Source of the DNA: Ekhidna sp.
GTDB lineage: Bacteria; Bacteroidota; Bacteroidia; Cytophagales; Cyclobacteriaceae
DNA: 6,740 nucleotides
Direction: 5' to 3'
Assembly (NCBI GenBank): GCA_028821635.1
Contig: JAPPDO010000453.1
Location: 1 to 6,740, forward strand
Shown: positions 1 through 5,862 of the stretch, piece by piece
How the letters are laid out: every line of letters starts with the position of its first letter
Numbering within the stretch: position 1 is the stretch's first letter
The notes under the pieces: generated by a model
What the model saw: the letters and a program-made list of their open reading frames with translations, nothing else
Databases searched by the model: none
What the model was told of the DNA's origin: nothing
Position numbers and translations under genes: made by a program

Positions 1-87
1 TTTATTACATCAATTATGGGCATATTTAAGATTTCATACTTTGTGATACACCTCCCAAATTTGAACTTCACGTTAGAAACTTCAGTG

Positions 88-873
88 TTATCGAAAATTA
101 CTACTCATCTTAAGCTCGGGAGGCTCAGACTCAGGAGCCTCAGGCCAATCCTTAACCTTCTTTAAAAGTGCGACTTTCTTTCGCTTAATCCTGTGGCAAT
201 AAGAACAAGTGTATTCTTTTAAGATTTCACCCTCCTCTGTCTCAGTTGGCTCTCTGAGAATCTCTTCGTTACTGAGCCTTAATGTCCACTTGCCGCATCT
301 GTCGCATTCTAAAGCAGTAACATAACCCTTGTATTTTTCGATGTGTGTGTAGCCGGTTGATTTGTCTATCCAAACATCATAATCACAGGAAAACGAACTT
401 TCTTCAGCCTGCATCTCCTCGTCCAGATAAGCATCCTCTTCTTCTTCGTCAAGAAGTATCATCTCCTTCCCATTCTCAGGGTTAGTTCTTGGAGTGTATC
501 TTAGTTCCTTGAGTTTCTTGTTCTGTTTCGTAGGGTAGTGAAATCGAAGCACCAGATAAGCTACATATCCATAAAGCACTGCGCAGCAAACGGCAACAAA
601 CATTCTCACAATAAACCAAACCGGAGTAAGCTTAATATCTTGCGTAAAGACATCATTAACAAAAAAGAAAAGTGCTATTGCAATGCAGATGTGACTCTGC
701 ATGAGCCGCTTTGTTTCTTTTTCACTCACAAGATCAAACTTTTCTTTGTAAGTCTTCTTTAGAGCAAGATTGACCTTAAAGATCAAATAATTCAATACGC
801 CTAGCCCAATAACAACAAATCCGGCTATCAGGGCAGCCTCATACCAAAAAGATAAAAATTTAGAGTAATTCAT
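88..873 (-). CDS. Three-helix membrane protein with C-terminal zinc-ribbon-like tail (function unknown)
   Basis: I do not recognise this 261-residue protein as a named family. It has three hydrophobic segments, at about residues 10-32, 60-76 and 85-109. A charged linker follows, with an acidic patch at 142-158 (EEEED, then DEEMQAEE). The C-terminal part starts with YDVWID at 165-170 and carries two cysteine pairs, C190-x2-C193 and C223-x2-C226, spaced as in a zinc ribbon. The YDVW motif followed by CxxCG...CxxC recalls the soluble tail of some Bacteroidota TPM-domain proteins, but no TPM domain is present; that likeness is from memory. The tail is probably cytoplasmic, because the cysteine pairs and the basic stretch KRKK (230-233) suit a reducing compartment. 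I chose ATG at 873. The frame can extend to a TTG at 915, but this would add a short segment overlapping the promoter-like boxes. The gene stands alone, separated from hmgA by more than 400 bp. Confidence 0.75.
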   Translation of the reverse strand: MNYSKFLSFWYEAALIAGFVVIGLGVLNYLIFKVNLALKKTYKEKFDLVSEKETKRLMQSHICIAIALFFFVNDVFTQDIKLTPVWFIVRMFVAVCCAVLYGYVAYLVLRFHYPTKQNKKLKELRYTPRTNPENGKEMILLDEEEEDAYLDEEMQAEESSFSCDYDVWIDKSTGYTHIEKYKGYVTALECDRCGKWTLRLSNEEILREPTETEEGEILKEYTCSYCHRIKRKKVALLKKVKDWPEAPESEPPELKMSSNFR

Positions 874-891
874 AAGAGTAATAATTTTGAA

Positions 892-920
892 CAAATATAG
901 AACAATATTTAACAAAGATA
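892..920 (-). promoter_or_regulatory. Two candidate TAnnTTTG promoter elements upstream of the membrane-protein gene
   Basis: On the minus strand, TATATTTG (892-899) and TATCTTTG (913-920) both fit the Bacteroidota -7 consensus TAnnTTTG. The nearer one ends 18 nt before the ATG at 873, so it would give a short leader. Neither has a clear TTG -33 element at the usual spacing of roughly 20 bp, so both are tentative. If either is real, translation cannot begin at the upstream TTG (915), which supports ATG at 873. Confidence 0.35.
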
Positions 921-1022
921 AAATAATCTCTAGTTTTTAATTTATTGCCTTTTTGAAAAATAATTTGAACAAATAAAAAAGTTATAAAATCGGAAGGATT
1001 GGGACTGAAAAAGAAAGTAAAA

Positions 1023-1172
1023 ATGCCTTTAAGAGGTAAGAATACCCGGAAGGGTCAGCAGCATTATACCTTTGGTGATTATGATTGTTGTGTTATTAGT
1101 ATTCTCTCCGGGCGGGTGTCTTTCGCTTCTACTTTTGAACACTTAACTTTTACTAAAGCAGAGGGCTATTAA
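1023..1172 (+). CDS. Possible 49-residue small protein (weak)
   Basis: An ATG-initiated frame of 49 codons begins with MPLRGKNTRKG and ends at a TAA followed at once by an in-frame TAG. The frame is open back to 969, and a TTG at 999 would give 57 residues. The start of the protein is basic (KNTRKG) and the rest is mixed, with one Cys-Cys pair and no hydrophobic segment or motif that I recognise. There is no clear ribosome binding site, though the bases before the ATG are A-rich, as is common in Bacteroidota. It lies opposite in direction to both flanking genes. It may be a small gene, a degraded gene fragment or a chance ORF; chance is the most likely single explanation. Confidence 0.15.
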   Translation: MPLRGKNTRKGQQHYTFGDYDCCVISILSGRVSFASTFEHLTFTKAEGY

Positions 1173-1203
1173 TAGTTAAAAACTGCACTAGCAATTCAAC
1201 TAT
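1172..1203 (+). repeat. Compound stem-loop in the intergenic region
   Basis: ATAGTT (1172-1177) is the reverse complement of AACTAT (1198-1203). Between them, TGC (1184-1186) and GCA (1191-1193) can pair around the loop ACTA. The outer arm overlaps a 10-bp palindrome, CTATTAATAG (1166-1175). The structure is modest and AT-rich; it could be a protein-binding site, part of an RNA, or chance. Confidence 0.25.
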
Positions 1204-1283
1204 CTACTAAAATGAGACGTGAAGTACAACTAAAGGAATGTTATATGTTGATGACCTAAGATCAATGGAAATACTCTTGATTT

Positions 1284-1304
1284 CTGAGGTAGCCGCTATT
1301 TCAG
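1284..1304 (+). repeat. 9-bp hairpin with two G-U pairs (plus-strand RNA)
   Basis: In plus-strand RNA, positions 1284-1292 pair with 1296-1304 around the 3-base loop CCG, giving seven Watson-Crick pairs plus two adjacent G-U pairs (1288 with 1300 and 1289 with 1299). In minus-strand RNA those two pairs become A-C mismatches, so the stem is better as a plus-strand structure. It sits 13 bp past the hmgA stop codon, in the antisense direction. Only a weak U-rich run (GTTTTATTT at 1315-1323) follows, so it is at best a poor terminator. Confidence 0.3.
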
Positions 1305-1317
1305 GTTAAAGTAAGTT

Positions 1318-2475
1318 TTATTTCCAACTCATTGGATAACGTTCGTCCAAGTACTCCAAAGCATCTTTCGTTAGGTGGAGCGGGCCAAAAGTATCCAGCA
1401 TGACTGCCAATTCTTCTGTCTGTTTTGCTCCGATGCTTTTCTCAACGGTTCCCGGGTGTGGGCCGTGTGGCAAGCCCCCGGGATGGAGTGTGAAAGAACC
1501 GCGCTCTATCCCTTTTCTGCTCATGAAGTTTCCTTCAACATAATAAAGGACTTCATCTGAGTCGATGTTGGAATGATTGTACGGAGCGGGAATTGCCTGC
1601 GGGTGATAATCAAAGAGCCTTGGGACAAATGAACAGATTACATAGCCATGCGCCTGAAATGTTTGGTGAACCGGAGGAGGTTGGTGAATGCGACCGGTTA
1701 TTGGTTCAAAATCATGGATTGATAATGCGTACGGGAATAAATATCCATCCCAGCCGACCAAATCAAAAGGTGAGGTTTCATAGTGATATTCATGAATCCT
1801 ATCATTGTGCTTAATCTTCATCAAATAGTCTCCCTTTTCTTTTTCGGTCACCAACTCCGTTGGAGGTCTGATGTCACGTTCGCAGTACGGAGAGTGCTCA
1901 AGCAATTGCCCCAACTCATTTCTGTATCTTTTTACTGTCTCAACAGGGTTGTTCGATTCTATGATGAGAAGTTGTAGAGGTCCTTCATCCCATGCTACTT
2001 TATAAATCGTAGTTCTTGGGATTACTACATAATCTCCTTGTTTAATTTGAAGCTTCCCAAACTGAGAGTACAACCACCCATTTCCATCGTGAAGAAAAAT
2101 TACCTCATCCGCCTGACCGTTTTTATAATAATAGTTCATTGAACGGGAGGAGGGCCGACAGATAGCCATTGATACATCCTTGTTTTTGAGCAGGACTTTT
2201 CTTGCATCCAGAAAATCATCACCGGTATTGTCAACTTTTGAGGTATTAAGGTGGGTTTGTTTGAGGTCATACTCATAGGCTATTTCAGCTTTCCATTCAT
2301 AAGGTTCACCAACTTTTTCAACGCGAGTGGGCGGGTTCGTGTGGTAAAGATTTGAATAGATACCTGAAAATCCTCTGGAAGAGACTAGCTCCTCAGCATA
2401 TAAACTCCCATCTTGCTGCCTGAATTGAGTGTGTCTTTTTGGCGGTATTTCTCCTAATTTATGATAATAAGTCAT
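1318..2475 (-). CDS. hmgA: Homogentisate 1,2-dioxygenase
   Basis: The enzyme opens the ring of homogentisate with O2 to give 4-maleylacetoacetate, the central step of tyrosine and phenylalanine breakdown in the cytoplasm. The 385-residue protein shows the two-cupin layout of the family. The N-terminal cupin includes HDGNGWLYSQFG (129-140) and a GDYVVIP stretch (147-153). The C-terminal cupin has NHSNIDSDE followed by VEGNF, and LPHGPHPG at 335-342. By analogy with the human enzyme, the iron ligands should be H301, E308 and H337, with H270 as a likely substrate-contacting histidine. At 385 residues it is shorter than human or proteobacterial enzymes (about 430-445), a form I associate with Bacteroidota. 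The ATG lies 3 nt after the stop codon of the S41 peptidase gene, so the two are probably co-transcribed. No other gene of the pathway (hppD, fahA, maiA) is visible. Confidence 0.93.
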   Translation of the reverse strand: MTYYHKLGEIPPKRHTQFRQQDGSLYAEELVSSRGFSGIYSNLYHTNPPTRVEKVGEPYEWKAEIAYEYDLKQTHLNTSKVDNTGDDFLDARKVLLKNKDVSMAICRPSSRSMNYYYKNGQADEVIFLHDGNGWLYSQFGKLQIKQGDYVVIPRTTIYKVAWDEGPLQLLIIESNNPVETVKRYRNELGQLLEHSPYCERDIRPPTELVTEKEKGDYLMKIKHNDRIHEYHYETSPFDLVGWDGYLFPYALSIHDFEPITGRIHQPPPVHQTFQAHGYVICSFVPRLFDYHPQAIPAPYNHSNIDSDEVLYYVEGNFMSRKGIERGSFTLHPGGLPHGPHPGTVEKSIGAKQTEELAVMLDTFGPLHLTKDALEYLDERYPMSWK

Positions 2476-2478
2476 TGC

Positions 2479-4110
2479 TCAGTTTAAATTTAAGTCCTTG
2501 GCTTTCTCCATTAACTGAAGGGCCTTCTGAAAAATTTCATCTTGTTCGTTATATATGGGATAAAATCCATCATCATCCCAGATATTTCGTGCAATATAGG
2601 CTTTAGTTAGTTGTTTCAACAACTTTTTCGAGCGATTAAATGCTCTTTGATCAAAGGGCAGTTCGTTTTCTTCTGTCAGAAGAATTAAATCTTGTAACAT
2701 TTGATCAGATATGCTAAAGTTCTCCCTGAACTCATCATAACCTTTACGTTCTAAAATTTCTCTCCTCCTCTGAGCATACTTAACTGTGTACTCCTGAAGG
2801 GAATTCGTACTTAGGATGCCGTTGAGGTATCCGGATTCTTGCGAGGAATCAAGGGGAACAAAATAATCGGGAGAAATACCTCCGCCACCATGAACGATTC
2901 TTCCACTACTTGTCCGAAATTCAAGCGAATCAATGGTTTTAATGCTATCTGAATTGTAAAGTTCACCGCTTTGATATCTTGAATACGATTCCTGATAATA
3001 CTCCTCAAGGCTGCCTTTTTTATAGATTTTTTGAATACTTCTTCCACTTGGAGTGTAATATCGTGAAATGGTTAGTCGCAGCTCGGATCCGTCATTCAGG
3101 TCTAAAGGAAGCTGGACTAGTCCTTTTCCAAAGGTTCTCCTGCCAACGATAATGCCTCGATCATGATCCTGGAGGGCACCCGCCACGATTTCGGAAGCTG
3201 AGGCTGACTCTTCATCCACTAAAACCATTACGATCCCTTCTTCAAAATCTCCTTTCTCGCCGGAATAATGCCGCTCAGTATATCTCTCCTTTTTCCCGTC
3301 TGTGTAAACGACCAGTTGTCTTCCGGCAAGTAGCTCATCAGCGATTTGAATCGCACGATTGAGATAGCCGCCGGGGTTTCCTGTAAGATCAATAATTAAT
3401 TTTTGCATGCCTTGATCTTTCAACTTTATGAGTGCATCCTTAAACTCAGTGTAAGTAGAGTTTGCAAAGCGAGCAATTTTGATGTAGCCAATCTCCTCAG
3501 TGATCATGTAAGATACATCAACAGAGTGTTGAGGGATTACATCTCTCTCAATTCGGAATTTCAGTAAATTAGGCATTCCCGTCCTATTAATTTCGACCGT
3601 AACCGTTGAACCGCCGGGGCCTCTGAGTGCTTCTACTACTTTTTGGTTGGTCATATTTACCCCTGCCACATTCTCACTATCTATTTTTATAATTTTATCT
3701 CCAACACGAATGCCGAGCTTTGCCGAGGGGCCTCCGTTCAAAGGACGAACAACGTGAATGGTATCCTTAAATATATTGAATTCAATGCCGATGCCTTCAT
3801 AGTTTCCTTTTAGCTGCGATTGAATTATCTTGAGGTCTTTTGCCGGGATGTAGGAAGTATGAGGGTCTAGTTGTTCCAGCATACTTCGGATTGCACCCTC
3901 TACCAGATCATCGCTTTCTACGTCATCAATGTAGTCATTTTCAATATATGTCAGAACTTGTCTGAATTTTGTGAGACCCTTCAGGAGTTCTGTGGAGGTT
4001 GCTAGAGAACCTCCCGCCATATTAGCACCAATAAGAATACCTACACAAACGGCTATGGACACATACAGCGGGAGACGTATTGCAGCGTTGGAGTTTTTGT
4101 ACTTGCTCAT
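2479..4110 (-). CDS. S41 family carboxyl-terminal processing peptidase (CtpA/Prc-like)
   Basis: This is a 543-residue serine protease of the tail-specific protease family, which trims or degrades envelope proteins. An N-terminal hydrophobic segment (about 13-31) with few positive charges before it should act as a membrane anchor or signal, placing the enzyme in the periplasm. A PDZ domain spans about 105-180 (IGIEFNIF, GPSAKLGIRVGDKI, LRGPGGSTV). The peptidase core follows, with DLTGNPGGYL (241-250), ESASASEIVAGALQD (301-315) and GRRTFGKGLVQ (323-333). The Ser-Lys dyad is S304 and K329, 25 residues apart as in E. coli Prc. GGGGISPD is at 408-415, and a tail of about 120 mostly helical, charged residues closes the protein. 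All key residues are present, so it is probably active. The gene is first in the leftward pair with hmgA and is divergent from the RIC-like gene. Confidence 0.93.
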   Translation of the reverse strand: MSKYKNSNAAIRLPLYVSIAVCVGILIGANMAGGSLATSTELLKGLTKFRQVLTYIENDYIDDVESDDLVEGAIRSMLEQLDPHTSYIPAKDLKIIQSQLKGNYEGIGIEFNIFKDTIHVVRPLNGGPSAKLGIRVGDKIIKIDSENVAGVNMTNQKVVEALRGPGGSTVTVEINRTGMPNLLKFRIERDVIPQHSVDVSYMITEEIGYIKIARFANSTYTEFKDALIKLKDQGMQKLIIDLTGNPGGYLNRAIQIADELLAGRQLVVYTDGKKERYTERHYSGEKGDFEEGIVMVLVDEESASASEIVAGALQDHDRGIIVGRRTFGKGLVQLPLDLNDGSELRLTISRYYTPSGRSIQKIYKKGSLEEYYQESYSRYQSGELYNSDSIKTIDSLEFRTSSGRIVHGGGGISPDYFVPLDSSQESGYLNGILSTNSLQEYTVKYAQRRREILERKGYDEFRENFSISDQMLQDLILLTEENELPFDQRAFNRSKKLLKQLTKAYIARNIWDDDGFYPIYNEQDEIFQKALQLMEKAKDLNLN

Positions 4111-4114
4111 ACTT

Positions 4115-4122
4115 CAAAATTA
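4115..4122 (-). promoter_or_regulatory. TAnnTTTG box directly before the S41 peptidase gene
   Basis: TAATTTTG on the minus strand matches the Bacteroidota -7 element and ends only 4 nt before the ATG at 4110. No TTG -33 element is seen at normal spacing. If used, transcription would start at or next to the start codon, giving a leaderless mRNA. AT-rich DNA gives such matches by chance, so this is tentative. Confidence 0.3.
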
Positions 4123-4154
4123 ATTTATCCGGCATAAGAAAATACTGATAAGCG

Positions 4155-4174
4155 AACTATTGATTTAAATAGTT
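4155..4174. promoter_or_regulatory. Perfect 7-bp inverted repeat in the divergent promoter region (operator candidate)
   Basis: AACTATT (4155-4161) and AATAGTT (4168-4174) are exact reverse complements separated by 6 bp. The 20-bp element sits between two divergent genes and overlaps the candidate -33 TTG of the rightward operon, a normal position for a repressor site. It also includes TTGAT (4160-4164), one half of an FNR/CRP-type site (TTGAT-N4-ATCAA), but the matching second half is missing. The regulator is unknown. Confidence 0.4.
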
Positions 4175-4190
4175 GAAGGGTTTACTTTTG
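4160..4190 (+). promoter_or_regulatory. Candidate promoter of the RIC-like/ruvX/def/nitrilase operon
   Basis: TTG (4160-4162), a 20-bp spacer, then TACTTTTG (4183-4190) fits the Bacteroidota promoter pattern TTG-N(about 19-20)-TAnnTTTG. It is the best two-part match in the window. The -7 box ends only 3 nt before ATG 4194, so the transcript would be leaderless or nearly so. It would exclude the alternative TTG start at 4173. Confidence 0.4.
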
Positions 4191-4193
4191 AGT

Positions 4194-4904
4194 ATGGTTT
4201 TCGAGAAGACGATTGAAGAAGTAGTAGATGAGAATTATGTTTACGCCAGAGCACTGCATTATCTGGGAATTGACTTTTTTGAAAATTCCTCCAGAAAACT
4301 GTCAGAAGTATGTGAAGAGCAAGGCTTAGACAAACAACAAGTAATAAAAAGTTTCTACGAATTTGATTCTTCAACCAGATGTAGTTTTAAAGAGCTTTCC
4401 TCATATCCAATTGATCTCCTTGTTGAATATCTCAAGCATACCCACCACATCTTCATCAAAGAGAAACTTCCTTATATCGTTCACTTTGCAAAGACCTACA
4501 AGAATCCTGCACTTAGAAATCTGATGCCGGAGTTTGTAGAGGACTTGATTAGGCATATTTATGAGGAGGAAGATACCACTTTTAAATACATACATGCTCT
4601 CCAGGAGATTAACAAAGGTTATGAAAAAGCACCTATTTCCAGATTAATGTATTTTGAAGATTTCTCACTAAAAGATGAGTTGATACATCACGAGAAGGAA
4701 GATGAGTTAGGGGCCATTCGATCCCTTTTCGATTTACTGGAAGACGGCGACCTTCACGGGAGAGTTCTGCTAAGTGAAATAAAGGCTTTTGATCGAGAGA
4801 TGACCTACCATGCTGCGGTCGAAAATCAAGTACTCTTTCCAAAGGCAATTTCACTTGAAAAGCAAGTATTAAAAAAGGTTGCCTCACTAAGTAAACTCAA
4901 CTAA
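4194..4904 (+). CDS. RIC/YtfE-like diiron hemerythrin-domain protein with altered N-terminal motif
   Basis: This 236-residue protein has the plan of RIC proteins (YtfE/ScdA/DnrN), which help repair iron-sulfur clusters damaged by nitric oxide or oxidants. Residues 1-58 resemble the ScdA N-terminal domain (LGIDF, then KLSEVCEEQGLD at 35-46). The hemerythrin-like four-helix part follows, with likely iron ligands H84 or H85 (HTHHIF), H121 and E125 (HIYEE), H165 or H166 (IHHEKE), and H206 and E210 (HAAVENQVLFP). The H-x3-E spacings match those of YtfE. The oddity is in the N-terminal motif: the usual vicinal cysteines (DFCCGG) are replaced by D27-FFENSS. The only nearby cysteine is C40. I chose ATG 4194 over an upstream TTG (4173) that falls inside the inverted repeat. 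Its TAA overlaps the ruvX ATG by one base. A diiron protein is likely; the exact NO/Fe-S repair role is an inference weakened by the lost cysteines. Confidence 0.8.
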   Translation: MVFEKTIEEVVDENYVYARALHYLGIDFFENSSRKLSEVCEEQGLDKQQVIKSFYEFDSSTRCSFKELSSYPIDLLVEYLKHTHHIFIKEKLPYIVHFAKTYKNPALRNLMPEFVEDLIRHIYEEEDTTFKYIHALQEINKGYEKAPISRLMYFEDFSLKDELIHHEKEDELGAIRSLFDLLEDGDLHGRVLLSEIKAFDREMTYHAAVENQVLFPKAISLEKQVLKKVASLSKLN

Positions 4905-5317
4905 TGCCTCGCATACTGGCGATTGATTACGGAGCCAAAAGGACAGGTCTGGCAGTAACGGATCCATTACAAATTATTGCGAGTCCGCTGGATGTAGTCT
5001 CCACTCATCAACTGGAAGAATATTTAAAAAATTATTTTTCAACTGAAAATATCGAAAAAGTAGTGATAGGGATGCCAAAGAATACAAACGGTATGGATAC
5101 CAATGCCACAGTATTGGTTCAGGCATTTATCAATCGGTTCAAAAGGGTATTCACGGACATACAACTAACTTTACATGATGAACGGTTTACTTCCAAACTT
5201 GCTCTTGATTCAATGATCACCGGAGGGTTGAGAAAAAAGACCCGTCGAAATAAAGGAATCGTTGATAAAGTGAGTGCAACTATTATTCTTCAATCTTATC
5301 TGGAGAGCATTTTATGA
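4904..5317 (+). CDS. ruvX: Putative pre-16S rRNA nuclease / Holliday junction resolvase-like YqgF
   Basis: RuvX (YqgF) is a small cytoplasmic RNase H-fold nuclease needed for maturing the 5' end of 16S rRNA in E. coli. It was first proposed as a Holliday junction resolvase. The 137-residue length is typical. The motifs appear in order: AIDYGAKRTGLAVTD (6-20) with acidic residue D8; VVIGMPKNTNG (53-63); LHDERFTS (90-97) with E93; and KGIVDKVSATIILQSYL (117-133) with D121. The three acidic residues D8, E93 and D121 form the expected metal site. The start codon overlaps the RIC-like stop as TAATG. The stop overlaps the def start by 4 nt (ATGA), so translation is likely coupled on both sides. Pairing with def makes sense as two steps of ribosome and nascent-protein maturation. 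Confidence 0.94.
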   Translation: MPRILAIDYGAKRTGLAVTDPLQIIASPLDVVSTHQLEEYLKNYFSTENIEKVVIGMPKNTNGMDTNATVLVQAFINRFKRVFTDIQLTLHDERFTSKLALDSMITGGLRKKTRRNKGIVDKVSATIILQSYLESIL

Positions 5318-5862
5318 TTTTTCCAATCGTATTATACGGATCCCCGGTTTTAAAAAAGAAAGCTGCAACTATTGAAAGAGGTGATGAATTTTTAGGAAAA
5401 CTGGTAGAGAGTATGTTTGAAACAATGTATGAGGCTCAGGGAGTGGGCCTTGCTGCTCCGCAGATTAGTCATTCCGTCCGGTTGTTTGTGGTAGACACCA
5501 CTCCCATAGAAGAAGAGGGCATAGATGGATTGAAGAAAGTATTCATCAATCCGCTAATGATAGAGGAGCTGGGTGAAGAATGGGCATTTGAGGAAGGGTG
5601 TCTGAGCATCCCCGGAATCCGGGCTAACGTGAATCGAAAGGCAGGAATCAGGATCAAATACTATGATGAGAACTGGGGCGAGTATGAGGATCACTTTTAC
5701 GGAATAAAAGCAAGGGTGATTCAGCATGAATACGACCACATAGAAGGGAAATTGTTCACAGACTATCTCACACCCCTCAAAAAACGTCTTATCAAAGGCA
5801 GGCTAGCCGACATAAGCAAAGGGAAAGTAGATGTAAATTACCGTGTAAAAGCCCCAAAGTAA
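5314..5862 (+). CDS. def: Peptide deformylase
   Basis: The enzyme removes the formyl group from the N-terminal methionine of new proteins as they leave the ribosome; it is essential in most bacteria. The 182-residue protein has all three family motifs: GVGLAAPQ (43-50), EEGCLSIP (93-100) and QHEYDHIEGKLF (137-148). Metal ligands should be C96, H138 and H142, the catalytic glutamate E139, and the oxyanion-stabilising glutamine Q50. Length and motifs are normal and nothing is missing. The ATG overlaps the ruvX TGA, and the TAA overlaps the start of the next gene. No fmt (formyltransferase) gene, a frequent def partner in other phyla, is present here. Confidence 0.97.
   Translation: MIFPIVLYGSPVLKKKAATIERGDEFLGKLVESMFETMYEAQGVGLAAPQISHSVRLFVVDTTPIEEEGIDGLKKVFINPLMIEELGEEWAFEEGCLSIPGIRANVNRKAGIRIKYYDENWGEYEDHFYGIKARVIQHEYDHIEGKLFTDYLTPLKKRLIKGRLADISKGKVDVNYRVKAPK

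Larger units (their letters stand above)
921..1317. other. About 400-bp intergenic region without a convincing gene
   Basis: This stretch lies downstream of hmgA and upstream of the membrane-protein gene, both on the minus strand. The first 60 bases are very AT-rich; 1023-1170 is more GC-balanced. I find no tRNA, no long ORF in any frame and no transposase-like fragment. It does contain a 49-codon plus-strand ORF (1023-1172), a CCCGGA/TCCGGG inverted repeat (1045-1050 with 1107-1112), and two stem-loops, listed separately. There is no recognisable intrinsic terminator for the leftward hmgA transcript: no hairpin followed by a U-run reading in that direction. Confidence 0.6.

Noticed and set aside
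1..87. Possible truncated minus-strand gene starting at 23 (MPIIDVI, running off the window edge)
   Set aside because: Only seven codons are visible and no ribosome binding site is at the proper distance; a GGGAGG lies about 30 nt upstream. It cannot be judged from this window.
1130..1137. TACTTTTG promoter-like box on the plus strand
   Set aside because: No TTG at the proper upstream spacing and no gene downstream; shows that single TAnnTTTG matches occur by chance here.
1081..1146. Short hydrophobic frame beginning MIVVLLVFSPGGCL on the plus strand, resembling a lipoprotein signal or toxin peptide
   Set aside because: Only 21 codons, overlapping a longer frame, with no ribosome binding site and no antitoxin-like partner; easily produced by chance.
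1238..1309. 23-codon frame MLYVDDLRSMEILLISEVAAISG just left of hmgA
   Set aside because: Too short, no motif, no usable ribosome binding site, and it overlaps the hairpin at 1284-1304.
4173..4193. Alternative TTG start of the RIC-like gene, adding seven residues (MKGLLLS)
   Set aside because: It lies inside the inverted repeat and before the candidate -7 box, and the family's conserved N-terminal domain is complete from ATG 4194.
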